Assembly (NCBI RefSeq): GCF_005239225.2
Contig: NC_133300.1
Coordinates: 14,785,875 to 14,849,874 of the forward strand
DNA: 64,000 bases
Source of the DNA: Populus alba
Taxonomy: Eukaryota; Streptophyta; Magnoliopsida; Malpighiales; Salicaceae
Direction of reading: 5' to 3'
Below, piece after piece: positions 49,131 to 62,109 of the stretch; the stretch's first letter is position 1, and each line of letters starts with the position of its first letter. A program made the translations under genes and the position numbers. The notes under the pieces were generated by a model. That model ran no database searches and was not told where the DNA came from. It saw nothing but the letters and a program-made list of their open reading frames with translations.

Positions 49131-51114
49131 ACATCCGTGTGCGTAGTAATTGTGGTTGTGACCAAAACGATCAAGTCCAGATCTCCATGAAACTCGTTTG
49201 ACGCTGTCAGCATGCATGGTGAGTCAAGATACAGAGAAGAGGATCCCAATCAATCCTTCGTGATGGATGTAGCTGGGCAATTCAGCTTTAATATTCAACT
49301 TCTCTGATTGAGAATTGCAATGGTGATAGGGGAAAACAAGAATAATGCTTGAAGATTCATTTGTACAAAGTTAATTGTTATTTCTATGAATATTTGATCT
49401 TTTAAAATTTTTAAAATATTTTGCTAGTTTAATTTCGTGTACAAGGAATTAATTTCCATTTGTCCTAAATTTTCTTTGGAATTCAGCATTGGTTTAATTA
49501 AGCCATTTTATTTTGAACTCATCAAGCAAGCTTTCATGTCAAGTTTCTTGTAGAACTCCCCGAATTCTCTAATGGTTCCTCCTTCTTCTTCTTCTTCTTG
49601 ATAGATTTAATATTAAAAAATTGATAGAGGATGCAATTGAAAAAAAAATATTAATTCATTAAACTAATTCAAATAAAAAAAGGTAATTAAAAGAATAGGG
49701 ATCAAATTCTATGAGAAAAAAATTGAAGGGTTGATATGAAATGTTGCAAGGATAGACATGAAGACATGAAAATTGAGAAAGAAAGAGAAGAAAAAAGAAG
49801 AAGAAAGTTGATCGCCACCAAACCATAGAGAATTAAGTCACGTGCGCCACATGGAGAGGTAGCCCTTGTCGTTGCGAATTGAAAAATACAAAGGAAGCTA
49901 GCTTTTACCTGTCATAAGTCACCAAACACACCTTCTAAAACAATAAAGTAGCGCCCTTGTTGGGCATGTTGCTCAAATGCACTAACAACTTTTCCCTTTT
50001 TATTATTTGTTTATTAATTAAATTACCAAATTACCTCTAAAATCACCTTATAATTAAAAAAAAAAAACAATATAAGAAAACCATCACGTCCCTAAAGCAA
50101 AGCTTAAGACTTTTTAATTCCAAGGGAAATACAGTAGTTACATTGTTCATGTCAAAAGAAAATTCCAAAACAATCCCTAAACCAAATTTAAATCTTTTTT
50201 GTTTTTAAGAGCAACAAAGAGTAATTTAAATATGTAGAAAATTATGGAAAGACTGAGATACCCAAATAATTTTAAAATAACAAATGAATCTAAAAAAATA
50301 CCATTTTAATTTGTGTTTTATGAAGTTATCTTAGTCTCATAACTCGAGTTACGAGTTTGTTTAATTGACTGAGATATTTTTTTTTGTCTTTTTTTTATTT
50401 CATCTTTGAATATTGAATTGATTTTGAATTGAGTTTTATAATTTATTTTTATCTGCTTTTTATAGGGTTGTTCTGGTCTTATGATCCAGGTTTAAAAAGT
50501 TAATCTAGGTCGACTTAACTTATTTTTTAGTTGAATTTTGTTTTTAATATTATCTTTTAACATTTAATTTATTAAGAATTATGTTGAATATTTTTTTTTG
50601 TTTTCTATAAGGTTATCATGGTCTTATAATTTAAAAAGAAAATTTGACATGTTAACTTTAGTTGATTTGAGTTGATTTAATATATTGTGATTTCAATACT
50701 TAAAAAAACAATATTGTTATATTTTTTTGTTAAACTATATTTTTATTAATAATTTAAATTATCTTTGGATATGTTAAATTAACAAAATTACATCAAGTCA
50801 ATCCTAATATAATTTTTTATATTTTTATTAAAAATATATTAACAAATACTGAATATTTTTTATATTAAATTATTTATTTATTTAATCCAACCATATGTCA
50901 GACAAAACAAATAGCAGACAACCGACAAAAAGAGAGTAACATTTAATTTCACTTTCATTCCATATTTTGACAAAAATAGAACCATAATTACGGTAGGTTA
51001 ATCTTAAAGTACAAGTTTGGCCCATCAACATGATAAACGAGAAAGAAATGGTGGACAAATAAAACAAAGAAAACGACAAAGATTGGAGAGTTCGAGATAA
51101 CATGGGGAAACGTT
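49131..51114. other. AT-rich intergenic region
   Basis: It contains a (CTT)n tract near 49581-49599 and A/T-rich sequence with poly-A and poly-T runs. A CACGTG core lies near 49840. No gene is recognised. Confidence 0.5.
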
Positions 51115-51280
51115 GTATCCGTGTTTTAAAAATAATAATTTTTTTTTATATTTTAAATTATTTTAATATATTAATCTTAAAAATAATTTTAAAAAAATAA
51201 AATAAAATTCTTTTAATACATTTCAACATAAAAAAACATCTTAAAAACCAATTACAATCACACTTCTAAACAAACTCACA
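51115..51280. repeat. AT-rich MITE-like repeat, copy 9
   Basis: It starts GTATCCGTGTTTTAAAAATA and keeps the ATTAATCTTAAAAATAATTTT core of copy 4, ending near ATTACAATCACACTTCTAAAC. Confidence 0.6.
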
Positions 51281-51823
51281 TTCTTAATCCTTCAACAAAA
51301 CAAATATTTCCTATAATATTTTATTAATACATACATAAGTATAGTTTAATGATTATATATTTCACAAATATTTTTATTAAAATAAAATCTAATCTTAATA
51401 ATCTCAATTTATTTAATTATTATATAATAAATTAAAAACCATATGTTGACATCTGGTTCAAGCTTAAGAAGTATATTATATAGTCTAGCATGAACCTATT
51501 GAAGAAAAAGATTGCTAATTATATTCAATAATAATCACCATCAGGTTTACGATGATACGATTTTAGGATCATATCAGATTTTTAATAATGACAATAATAA
51601 CAAGGGTTACTCACCACGCGCACGTTAGCACCCTTTTAAGTAAATATACATAAACAGAAAAAAAACAAATTAATTTTCCTTGAGAAAAGAATAATGTGAA
51701 TATCAATCATGTCATGTCATCATCTCCTATCCTTCCTAGGGCCTAGGGCTTCTGCTCCACATAAATGCACACACATAATTCCTCCCTCCTCCTCTCCTTT
51801 TCCGTTTCTGTGTAGTAGTAGTA

Positions 51824-52103
51824 ATGGTGAAATCAACAAAGTCTCACCTCGACGAAGAAGATGAAGCTGAAGACTACGACTCTTCGTCCTACAAAGGTAA
51901 CGTACACAACTTTTTTTTTTAAATTGTTTTTAATTTTGTTGATAATTAATTTCAGAAATAAATAATTATATACATATAGGAGAAGCAGCGAAAGCAGAGA
52001 GTAAAAGCAATGAGCTGAAGGCGAATGCGAACCGGTCCAAGCATTCGGAGACGGAGCAGCGTAGAAGGAGCAAGATTAACCAGAGGTAAAATTCTCTTTA
52101 CTC

Positions 52104-52137
<34 letters not shown>

Positions 52138-55100
52138 GTTTTATGTAATTATAAAATGGTACTTCTATTTGCATTGTTAAACGCTGAAAGAAATGGCGTC
52201 GTTTTAGGCTTAATTGGCGAAGAAATGAAATCAAAGTTCTTAATTTCTTTGTTTCAAAATGTTAAATTTATTTGAAAGAAAACAGTTTTGTATTTAATGC
52301 TTGTGTTTGAGCTTTCTCAGTATACTATTTTGCATTTGATTACTAATGCATAGCACATTATATATATATATATATATTGGAGTTTTGTTTTTGGCTCACC
52401 GATTAAATGATATTTTGTGAAGCAGGTTCCAGGCTTTGAGGAATCTTGTTCCTCAAAATGATCAGAAAAGAGATAAGGCGTCGTTCTTGTTAGAGGTGAA
52501 CCGATCAACCTTTTTCTTTTTCTTTTTAAATTCCTGAATTTATTGATTTTTTTAAAATCATGTGCAGGTTATAGAGTACGTTCAGTTTTTACAGGATAAG
52601 TTGCAAATTTATGAGGGGTCGTATGAAGGTTGGAGTCAGGAGCCAGCTAAATTATTGCCATGGGTAAATTTTCGATCATGGACATTTGCGAGTGCATATT
52701 ATTGCTTTTCATCAACATTACCCTGTTCAACACAAATATTTTAAAATAAATGATCATATATTACCAATCAACAACAATCTAGGGTATTGAATTAAACAAC
52801 TTCAAGGTAGATGAACTTTGTTTGTGCATTTGAAGGATAGATGAATATAGTTTCTAATTATCGCACCTAACATGCTTGGCAAGCCATGCAAGGTGGGTTG
52901 CTTTGCCATGACTAGGAGAAGGATCATTGTTTGGAACTGAAGGAAATGCTCACAATTTACAACTTTATCACGTTTAGAACATGTTCATTGAAGTTCCTCG
53001 ATTTTGATTAAGATACGCACATTTTAATGGGGTCTTGTGTGCATTTCCATACATAGTAGCCAAAATTGGATGGTGATAACCTCCTTGGTCCTTTGTTTAT
53101 GTTTTTGTACATCTTGCATTGTAAAGTAAACAAAAAATGTGGAATGACCAAAATTTGTAAACATGTCAATAAATGTCTTCCTGTTTTCATTATCAGGCCT
53201 GTCTTACGACTTAGTCATGATATTTTAAGATTTTGATACCTTAGTTTTATAGCACGGGCTAGAGAGAGGTTCAGTACTTTGGATGATATGGAGTTTGGTG
53301 CGTTCTGTATGAACTTACACACTGGCATTTGAATGTATGCATTTTTAGGCTTGTAAAAATGATCTCTTTGGATCTAGTGGCCTAGGTTCTAAAGGTGTTC
53401 TCATATAAATGTTGAGGCATGCACTTGTTTAACTGAACTGTGCCCCTGCTGATTGCTTTCTGATTGAAAATTTTACTCTACATCCTGGTCACTATATGCA
53501 CTTGATATGGTGTGTGTCATCAAGTTATGGGCCTCTTAGATTTTAAGTAATTTACTTCCTCTTGATTGTGTGGAATGACACACTTAAATTGTGAGGCAAG
53601 CACTTGATCGTTTTCTCGAAACTGTAGTCTAACTTCTTACAATTTTTATTGTTTTAAAACAGCATCTCAAATGCACTCATCCGTTTACTGTACATAAAAT
53701 ACCAATACTACCACCGAATTAATCTGTTTCCCATATCATAGCATGCAGAACACATTATCTTGCACAAGTGCCACAGAAGGTGATTGGGTAATAATGTGCA
53801 TCAACTTTTCAATTTGTTCTCTTTGTTGAATATTTTCTAGACATGAATTGTAATCGCATCCACTATATATGTGATAGTGGGGCATATTGTTCCCTATATT
53901 GTTCTCCCTTCCAAATTGTTTTTGTTTTTTTTGAAACAGAAGAATTTTCGTGCTTCTGCTGAAAGCATACCGGGTCATACACAAGTTATGAAGAATGGTT
54001 CTGCTCATGAAAATACTGTAATGCTTGGAAATATACATAACTCAATAAAATCTGATGTGGACACTGCTGCAATGTATAAAACCTTGGATCATTCCCCTGG
54101 GCCAACCGACCCAGCAATTCCATTTGAAGTGCAAACACAGTCGGGTGTATTTGCTGCTGTTGGGAGGGGTGGTGTGCCTACAGAGTCTTTGCAGGAATCT
54201 GTTTCTGACGCTGAGAACATGGCTTACCAGCTTCAATCCCAACTATTGCATGGTCAACCATGTGCCACTGAGTGTATTACTCCAAACAATACATTGAATG
54301 GACAGGAGGACGTGGCGAGTGACAGTCAATCCGTTAATATCTCCAATACCTATTCTAAACAGTGAGCATCTGCCCATCTCTCAATAATTCTGTTGCATTA
54401 CTAATTGTGAAATCAAACCATTGACCTTATTTTTGAAATGAAATCACTTCATGGGCATGCCTGTTATGAAACTAGCATGTTTGGTCATGTACACTATGCA
54501 CTGGCCATACCCGTGGGAGATTAGGAAAGACAAAATCACGGTTGTCTAGCACCAGCTTAAAATTTTTAGAAGAGTTTGATGCAAATATTTATGTTAGAGT
54601 TATCCAGGATGGTAACTTGATCAATGAAGTCTTACCTTGATGTTGTCTGAGAGTTTATGATTTCAGATTTTATGCAGCATTTATCCGGGGTAAGGCTTTT
54701 GTAAGGTAGATTGTTGGGTCATTACAAGGGTTACTTGTACATGTATGATATAAGGTGTTATATTATGCCAATGATTAGACCTTTTCTTATGCTTTGAAGT
54801 TTCTTTTTAGGGATGCCTATTTTATTATAACGATTTGTATTTTTGATCTTCAGAATTCATACAAGTTACCGCATTATTAATAGTAGTCTCAGCAATCATA
54901 CCTGCCATCAGTTCATTGAGCTGCTATGTAGTACTGTAAAGACATCTTATATATGTTGTTATAGAATGGGCTTTTGGTCAACAGGATATTAAATTCTCTG
55001 ACCCAAGCACTACGATCATCGGGTGTGGATCTAGCACAGACAAGCATCACGGTGCAAATTGATGTTGGCAAACGAGAAACTGGTACAACTGCTGTGGCAC

Positions 55101-55631
55101 CAAGTTCAAAGGTTTATTTCTATGATCCCAAACTAATTATTGCAATCCCTATATGATTACATGATTTTTGAACAAAGCTAGCATATTTGCTAATGATTTT
55201 TGAACAAAGGTTGCATATTTGCTATGGAACCTCTTCCTCCTCTTTTTTTTTTTAAAAAAAAAAAGAAAAAAGAAAAAAGAAAAGGCACTGGCTATTTGAT
55301 CCTAAACTGAAGTATTTGAAGCCCTCTGATGCTATGATTTTTTAACAGAAGCCCCCTAATATGCATTGATTCTCTTAACAGACTTTGATGATACTAGGAT
55401 CTTTGAGCAAGTATTGTTAGACATTTGCATTATTGTGTCCCTTGTTTTTACTTTTAGTAGTTTGGTCATCTCTCTCTCTCTCTCTCTTATTCTTTTTTAC
55501 CTTATCCATTGTTTTCCCAGGATCAGGTAAATCAGTATCTAAGTAATCAACTGATCATACAAGATGGAGCTGGGAGCAGTGTAGAAGACTTGAATCAAGC
55601 TCACAAGAGACAGAGAAGAGAAAAATGCTAG
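51824..55631 (+). CDS. BIM2: BIM-type bHLH transcription factor (BES1-interacting Myc-like), 7 exons
   Basis: Exons 51824-51896, 51980-52085, 52426-52495, 52568-52663, 53940-54361, 54985-55111 and 55521-55631 join in phase to 1005 nt, 334 aa. An acidic N-terminus precedes the bHLH at about 42-92. The basic region [19 protein letters not shown] carries the His46-Glu50-Arg54 set needed to bind CACGTG-type E-boxes. After helix 2 come the BIM-specific [18 protein letters not shown] block and, near the C-terminus, the [16 protein letters not shown] motif followed by a basic tail (HKRQRRE). Arabidopsis BIM1-3 bind BES1 and act in brassinosteroid-responsive transcription in the nucleus; the order of motifs and short length resemble BIM2/BIM3 more than BIM1. 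The 1.28-kb intron 4 holds no obvious insertion. Confidence 0.9.
52105..52136 (+). repeat. (TAA)n microsatellite in bHLH intron 2
   Basis: About ten ATA/TAA triplets, 20 bp after the exon 2 donor. Confidence 0.95.
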
Positions 55632-56920
55632 CGTATCATTCAGCTCTTGATGTATCTAACTGCTTGATTATGTCATTTGATCCCTATATCGGAAAATGTG
55701 GTGTTCACTTTTGTCTTTCCATGATCCACAGCCAGGTCCAGATCAGCTGTACATGTATATATACACCTTTTGGTTTGTTTCCTAGTGGTGTGGAGTATCC
55801 TGGAAGAAAGATGACAGTAACTTTTTTATCTTCTTTATTGGTATTCTCATTTCAGATATAGGTTTCCATTCATATAATGAGAAGCTGCTTGTTATGTTGC
55901 TGTGGTTTTACTATGCACGCAAGCTTTTTCCATGTTTATATTTTCCTTTTTGGTTGCTTTTCATCTTTATCTCCGTCATTAGTTTTTCCTTTTCCTTTCT
56001 CTCCCTGTGCTTACCTTTTTGCTCTCTTGGTCTTATGATTTATACTCGGAAAATGATCCGGTATACGCATACCTGTTCTTTTATCTTTTCTTCTATTGTA
56101 TTTGGCATTGATATTGTTGAGGGCATGTCGTTTGTTGCATGCTATGAACTTCCATTTAGAACAAATAGTATATGCTATAAACACGTCATAAAAGGGATTT
56201 AAGTAGCTTGAGCTTAGAGGGAGTGGAAAAACTGAACTACAGATTTGGACCTGGACCTCCTCTCCACTTGAGCAGGTGATTGCTGGACTTCATCCCTCCT
56301 GCTCTTGCATGAATACTACTGAGAGATAAGCTCACTGGTCATGATCTTATTCTTTATTTTTTATTGACATGTTATCCAAAATTAAGGAATTTGTGATGTG
56401 ATGGTGCGCAGATGGTCTGATCAATTTTCTTCATATTTATAATAGATGAACGTGAAATGGAGGAGACATCCCTTGCGGTGAAAGGCTTACAGAGGCCAGC
56501 AAGCTCTTTATAAGCATGGCTTCTTGACTCTCGTTTTGAATGAATCGTCGAAATCAACCAAATCGGGTAACGGCAAAACAAGTCGATCTCAGAATTGTCT
56601 TTCCGTTTCTGTCCTATAAATGCTTGAAATCATCTTTTTAGACAACTCAACGGATCACACACTTCTACCCTAAAATGTAAAGTAGGATGGCTTTCAAGCC
56701 AGCTTGGCGTTCAAAATTTTCAGAAAAATCAAAGCTTTTTCGGATGATCAAACCAATAAACGGGATCACAACATGTCAGCTGAATTATAGTTCATCAGTT
56801 ATCCAAACCTTAACTTGATACATGCATAATTCAACCTGCTCTTTACACACGCATACTTTTCTGTAATAGAAAGAGTTACAGACTCAAGACTATATAAATC
56901 AAGTGGTGCACCTCCCTCCA
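55632..56920 (+). other. 3' UTR of the bHLH gene and spacer to the UGT gene
   Basis: A T-rich, transcript-like tail extends to perhaps 55,900-56,200. The remainder up to 56,920 separates two convergent genes and contains no recognisable gene. Confidence 0.45.
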
Positions 56921-58306
56921 TCATTCGATCTTTTCTAAAAAGGCTTTGAGATTGTTATATGAAGAACCTCCCTCCATCACAGCCTCCAAAGTCAATCCTT
57001 TCCACTTTTTAGCATTCCTTCTTATTTCCTCTCCTCTCTGACCACCTCCCATCACCATCTCCAAACACCTCTCAATCTCTTCTGCTTCTAAAGTACCATC
57101 TTCATTCACTCTTGCTCTAACTCCGGTCCTCCACACCTCTTCCACCATCTTTGCATTTGTTGTCTGGTCAGAGAATTGTGGGAACCCCAGAACAGGAACA
57201 CCCGTTGCTAGGCTCTCCAGTGTTGAGTTCCATCCACAATGCATCATAAAACACCCTATCGATTCGTGAGTGAGCACCTCCATTTGTGAACACCATGGCA
57301 CTATCAACCCTACTTCTTCATTCACTTTGTCCCTTATCTTCTCCTCGAACTCTCTATCATTACTGCCAGCTGAAGGTCGGATTACCCATAAGAATGGCCT
57401 GCAGGTACCAGTTAGACCGAGCAATATCTTTTCCATTTGATTTTTTTGCAACACAGCTAGACTTCCAAAGGAAACATAAACTACCGACCCTTTTGGTTTT
57501 GAATTCAACCACTGACTGTATTCTGAAGATTTTTCAAACAAGTCAATTCCACAAGACGAGTCTGTTGAGTTGTTTTCATGTAAAAATGCATATGAAACTA
57601 ATGGTCCGATTGGGATTGGGTTAAGATTACTGATGAGTCTGATTGCTTCTTCTTCTAGGCAATCAGAGGTGTTGAGTAGCACACATGGCTTTGAGTCTTT
57701 TTCTAGTGCTTGGATATGGTGTTGAAAGAGAGGGATGAGTGTTGATGCGTGTGGATCATTGGGCAAAAGGAAGGAAGGCATATCTTTACTAGTGAACAGT
57801 GGCAATCCAGGCATTTCAATTGAGCTTGGAGGCCTATTGTCATTACTATCATATACACCATCACGTTCTTCAAAGAAACAGTAACATAGAGCAAAGGCAG
57901 TAGTAGACAGAATACAGAGAAAAACAGATGGGATGGACATGTCACGTGCAACATCAGCAGCCCAAGGGAGGAGAAGGGTGTAGATTAGGTAGCTCGCCGG
58001 ATTACCCTCCTTGGAGAGAGACAGGAGGAGCTCAGTTAAGGTTTGGGAGCCAACACGTTTGAGTTCAGCCATGATGCGGTGTGGATCGTTGGTGGGTTTG
58101 ATCCCATCATCAAAACCATCAGAGAAAGAGGCATAATGTAAATTTTCAAGTGAAGGGAAGGCTTTGACCTGGGTGAGACCATGTTCTGTAGTGGCAAAAG
58201 TGACTCTCCCGGCACCGGCATGTATCAGGCACTTGCCAAGTTGGAACATAGGATTTATGTGGCCTTGGCCAGGCAAGGAGATTAGGAGAAAGTGCTTGTT
58301 CTCCAT
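56921..58306 (-). CDS. UDP-glycosyltransferase, family 1 (UGT75-like), single exon
   Basis: Uninterrupted 461-aa ORF starting MENKHFLLISLPGQGHINP. His16 is the catalytic base of the GT-B family. The PSPG box spans Trp338 to Gln381, exactly 44 residues, with HCGWNSTLES in the middle and FSDQ at the end; a terminal Gln favours UDP-glucose. The position usually holding the Asp partner of the catalytic His reads LIYTLLLPW (107-115) with Tyr/Thr, as I recall for UGT75-group enzymes. Such enzymes glucosylate small acceptors in the cytosol, including carboxylic acids and hormones; the acceptor here cannot be read from sequence. The length is normal and all core motifs are intact. Confidence 0.88.
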   Translation of the reverse strand: MENKHFLLISLPGQGHINPMFQLGKCLIHAGAGRVTFATTEHGLTQVKAFPSLENLHYASFSDGFDDGIKPTNDPHRIMAELKRVGSQTLTELLLSLSKEGNPASYLIYTLLLPWAADVARDMSIPSVFLCILSTTAFALCYCFFEERDGVYDSNDNRPPSSIEMPGLPLFTSKDMPSFLLPNDPHASTLIPLFQHHIQALEKDSKPCVLLNTSDCLEEEAIRLISNLNPIPIGPLVSYAFLHENNSTDSSCGIDLFEKSSEYSQWLNSKPKGSVVYVSFGSLAVLQKNQMEKILLGLTGTCRPFLWVIRPSAGSNDREFEEKIRDKVNEEVGLIVPWCSQMEVLTHESIGCFMMHCGWNSTLESLATGVPVLGFPQFSDQTTNAKMVEEVWRTGVRARVNEDGTLEAEEIERCLEMVMGGGQRGEEIRRNAKKWKGLTLEAVMEGGSSYNNLKAFLEKIE

Positions 58307-59491
58307 GTCTATGGTCTTCCTGTGTTGCCTGGTCTATGTTTCTTGCTTCTTTTGTCAATGGTGTTTAGTTTTTTTTTGTTGAAGTCTTAATTGCGTGTGG
58401 GTTATACAACCTGGGCCCAAATGCTAGACTTTGTTTCTAATGCTTCTCTATAACCCGCAGTGACCTCTTGAGCGACTTTCGCTTATAGTATGATTTTCTA
58501 CTCCTTGCCTTCCATTCGAATCTTGATTATGCATCGTCACCTGTACAAGCTTTGGACTTGTATGGTCTCATACTTTCCCATAATTTGAAGGATATTTTTC
58601 ACTGCCCGTTAAGACTTGTGTCCTAGTAAATGGTCACGCATTTTGTAGAAAAGGCAGTCTGTAAGTTATTAGCCATGGAACTAGTAACCTTTTCAGGTTC
58701 ACATACAATTGTAAGATCCAACACCATGGAGTGTTAGTTTTTTTATTTATTTTAATTATAAGTATCTGGACTAGCTTATATTCACTTTGAGTAATCCTCA
58801 AGACCCATAAGTTAATGATTATATAAGTTTTTAGTAGCTTTAAGATTTGTAACACTTGAACTAATAATTTTTGTAGAGCAAATTTAAAATTTAACTGATT
58901 AAGCTATACTTTTCAAAATTATATAGAGTACTAGTTGAGAAGCAAGACGAACGTGAACATGTAAACAAGATGTAACGAGAAAGCTTAGCTATGAACTCAA
59001 ATAAATGGACGCCTCTAGGCTTACTATGAAGGTTTCTAGGATTCTAATCCAATACTCCTGAACTCATTTCAGCAAATTTAAAGATTGGCGATGCAGATGC
59101 AGCCTTACTAAACAGAGATACTTGCAAAAGTCTACACTATACAAAGAAAAATCAATATGCTTTCTTGGACTCCAGATGATAATAGATGCTTGCAATCTTG
59201 CAAAAAATTACTCTTAAAGAAATCGAAAATTGGGATACATCCCTCATTTTATCTCCGAGGGGAAAAAAATAAATGCTCTTCTTGATGGCTGCAATTGCAA
59301 TTTGTGAAGGTACTACACTAAAGAAAATATATCCTCAAAAGAAGTTTCTCAAGACATAAGATAGGTGAAAATTCTACAAAACTGAAATTGCCGATGCATT
59401 GATCTGGGGAAAAAATGACCAACGGAGATAAGACCCACCTTTCTGTCTGGTTGTGGCTTCCAGAAATTAACTCAATCTATGTAATCACTGG
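58307..59491. other. Promoter of the UGT gene and spacer to the MDH gene
   Basis: No gene is recognised. A weak ACTATAAG on the minus strand near 58,490-58,480 may be the UGT TATA element. Sequence from about 59,050 to 59,491 is probably the MDH 3' UTR. Confidence 0.45.
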
Positions 59492-60715
59492 TTACTTCTG
59501 AGCAAATGCGATACCTTTCTCAATGCTGGCCTTCAGTTCAGGCTTTAGAGCTTCCAGTGCCTTCTGTTCATACTCAGTCAGCCCTTGGAGGTCAGATGAA
59601 ATGAAAGCTTCGACCCCCTTCCTTCCAAGTTTTACCCTTGACGCGAAGAATGGAAGCTCAGTAAGATCTGATTGCACAAACGAGCACTCATAGACATCAG
59701 CATCACCGTCCAACGCACGAAGAGAAGATTCGACAAATCTGGCTGCAGCATATGCCATTGACAGGGTAGCAGACCCTGCCCCTTCCTTCGCCTCCACAAC
59801 TTCTGTCCCAGCATTCTGGATCCTCACAGTTAGCTCCTGCACTTCCTCATCAGTGAAACTAACTGGGGGTCTCGTCTTTGATAGGAGGGGAAGAATGGTT
59901 ATCCCAGCGTGCCCCCCTACTACTGGTACATCCACATCGATAAGCTTGAGATTCTTCTTCTGAGCAACAAATGTGTTTGCCCTAACAACATCAAGTGTCG
60001 TAACACCAAAGAGCTTCTTTGGATCATACACACCTTTCTGCTTCAAAACTTCAGCTGCAATTGGCAATGTAGAGTTGACTGGATTGCTGATAATGTGTAT
60101 GAAAGCATCAGGGCAGTTATCGGCAACAGCCTCAACCAAGGTCTTTACAATGCTGGCATTGATGCTGAAGAGGTCATCGCGGGTCATACCAGGCTTCCTT
60201 GGAACCCCAGCTGGTATGACAACAACATCTACACCCTTCAAAGAATTAGGTAATTCAGAAGATCCTGTGAAACCCAAGACTTGTGAAGGGGTGTTACAGT
60301 GACTGAGATCAACAGCAACTCCCTTGACATTTGCTATATCATAGATGTGCAGGGCTGAAATCAATGGGGACATCTTAACTAGAAGTGCTAAAGGCTGACC
60401 TATCCCTCCAGCAGCTCCAAGAATGGCCACCTTGTAAGATGCCTGTGGGTTTAGGTGATACTGTGACCTTTGGCTTGATTTTTGAGCTTTTGGAGCAGCA
60501 GCTCCTCGAAGCGCTGCACTGCTTTCCTTGCCTAAGAAAGATGACTCCGACTCACACTTCACGAAGGTTGCTGCCTTGAGTCCACTGAAGGTAGCAAGAG
60601 TGTTCTGGGAGTTAAATCTCACAGACAAGGGCTTCGATTGCGGGAGTTGGCTCGCTTTGGTGCCAAGGGAGATGGTTGATCCAATTGAAAAGGTAGCAGC
60701 AGATGTTGCTGCCAT
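59492..60715 (-). CDS. Plastid NAD-dependent malate dehydrogenase
   Basis: A single coding exon of 407 aa. Residues 1 to about 80 are rich in Ser, Ala and Thr with few acidic residues, a chloroplast transit peptide. The mature part has the NAD site GAAGGIG (100-106), substrate arginines Arg173 and Arg179 in [11 protein letters not shown], Asn211 of NPVN, Asp242/Arg245 in TTLDVVRA, and the catalytic His269 in GGHAG. It interconverts malate and oxaloacetate with NAD(H), supporting malate-valve redox export, particularly in the dark. Arabidopsis pNAD-MDH (At3g47520) also has a structural role with the FtsH12 inner-envelope complex and is embryo-essential. The ATG at 60715 is chosen because the sequence just upstream is a splice acceptor in the leader. 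The gene is intact. Confidence 0.94.
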   Translation of the reverse strand: MAATSAATFSIGSTISLGTKASQLPQSKPLSVRFNSQNTLATFSGLKAATFVKCESESSFLGKESSAALRGAAAPKAQKSSQRSQYHLNPQASYKVAILGAAGGIGQPLALLVKMSPLISALHIYDIANVKGVAVDLSHCNTPSQVLGFTGSSELPNSLKGVDVVVIPAGVPRKPGMTRDDLFSINASIVKTLVEAVADNCPDAFIHIISNPVNSTLPIAAEVLKQKGVYDPKKLFGVTTLDVVRANTFVAQKKNLKLIDVDVPVVGGHAGITILPLLSKTRPPVSFTDEEVQELTVRIQNAGTEVVEAKEGAGSATLSMAYAAARFVESSLRALDGDADVYECSFVQSDLTELPFFASRVKLGRKGVEAFISSDLQGLTEYEQKALEALKPELKASIEKGIAFAQK

Positions 60716-60724
60716 TTTGAATAG

Positions 60725-62023
60725 CTGTGAAGCAAAAGACAATGCAGGGCTTATTTCATTAGAGAACTAACACTTTTAACAACGAAAGTGAGGTTTATTT
60801 GAATTCAATCCAAAAGATAAAGATGCAGTTCATCACTATCCAGGCACCTCTCGTAGCCATAGCATGATCCGAAAACATAACATACTTAAGAACAAACTAA
60901 AAGAAGTTAAATTAGCAAAACCAAGCAACCTCACTTCAAAAAAACCTTTAAAATTAAACCACCAACCTTTAAGTACCAACCACACATTAACCTTATAGAA
61001 TTTCCTTAAATGCATCATTGCAGTGATAAATACAAATATAGCGTCAAAATGTAAGGTATAACTGAACAAAAATCTTCAAAAGCAGAGGATTGAAGATTGA
61101 AAAACCAAAATCCTGTAAGCAAAGTGATAACAGATCCATTACTATAAAACAGAGAAACAAAAATATGTAGATGTGGCGTTGGGAAAATTAAAAGGTATAA
61201 TTGGAGGGGCTAAGTATAGAAATTGGTTGGAAATAATTTTCAATATTACTTTAGGTAATTATATAATTAAGGAGCAAAAATAATAAAGTTAATTAGCTAA
61301 TTTTAACAATTAATCAAAGTGAGCACATCCACCTTCTCTCTCTCTCTCACACACACACAAAATAAAAATGATCAGCCACAATAAAAATTTGAGGGCTAAT
61401 AATCCATAATATAATGAGATTATTGGATCCATCTACAACCATTTAAAAATCAGAAATTCAAAACCTAGGGCATATCTGAAAGAGCTTTACTTACACACAG
61501 GACATTTCTGGAGAGAAAAAGTACTGCACTGCAGGGACTAAAGTGAACAATATTTAAATCCAAAGTGACTAGACTGTAAGACACGTCATCTTCAACCTCC
61601 ACCAGACCTTAGAATATGTTCCAGTAAAATACCCATCTCTACATGGTTTCTTTTTTTCTTTTTTTGGTTCAAATTACAAAGTAAAATAATCAGGTTAAAT
61701 GAAAATCCTTTAATCTAGAGAAGAACAGGTGGTAATCCACATATCACTCTACCATTCACTGAAAACACCTTAAAAGATAGCACAAATTTAAATTTTAGCA
61801 AAAGCTTCACACTATCTCCTCCAAATCCATAATTAAATCCACATAAAATTAAAAACCATAAATCCAAACGTATGGCAAACCTAAAAGGAACAGATAATAA
61901 AAAACAATTAATATATCCATAAATTAAATATATAAAAAATGTATGGCTTCTAATAATTTAAAGCTGCAAGAAAAGCAATAATAGCAATGATAAAAATATG
62001 AAAATGGGGTTGGTTGGTTTTAC
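60725..62023 (-). other. Leader intron of the MDH gene
   Basis: On the minus strand a CCAGTAG|GTAAAACC donor (exon end 62024) and a TTTTGCTTCACAG acceptor (exon start 60724, 9 bp before the ATG) delimit a 1.3-kb intron in the 5' UTR. A (CT)n/(AC)n tract lies near 61333-61360. Confidence 0.6.
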
Positions 62024-62048
62024 CTACTGGAAGAGAAAAAGGTAAAGA

Positions 62049-62088
62049 TTTTGAAGAAGGACTGCTACTTTTGAAGAAGGACTGCTAC
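62049..62088 (-). repeat. 20-bp tandem duplication in the MDH leader exon
   Basis: TTTTGAAGAAGGACTGCTAC (plus-strand reading) occurs twice back to back without mismatch, inside the inferred first leader exon. Confidence 0.9.
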
Positions 62089-62109
62089 TGCTGAAACAAT
62101 GAAATTTAA

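Noticed and set aside
59909..60302. Plus-strand open frames across the MDH gene
   Set aside because: Antisense to a well-supported malate dehydrogenase.
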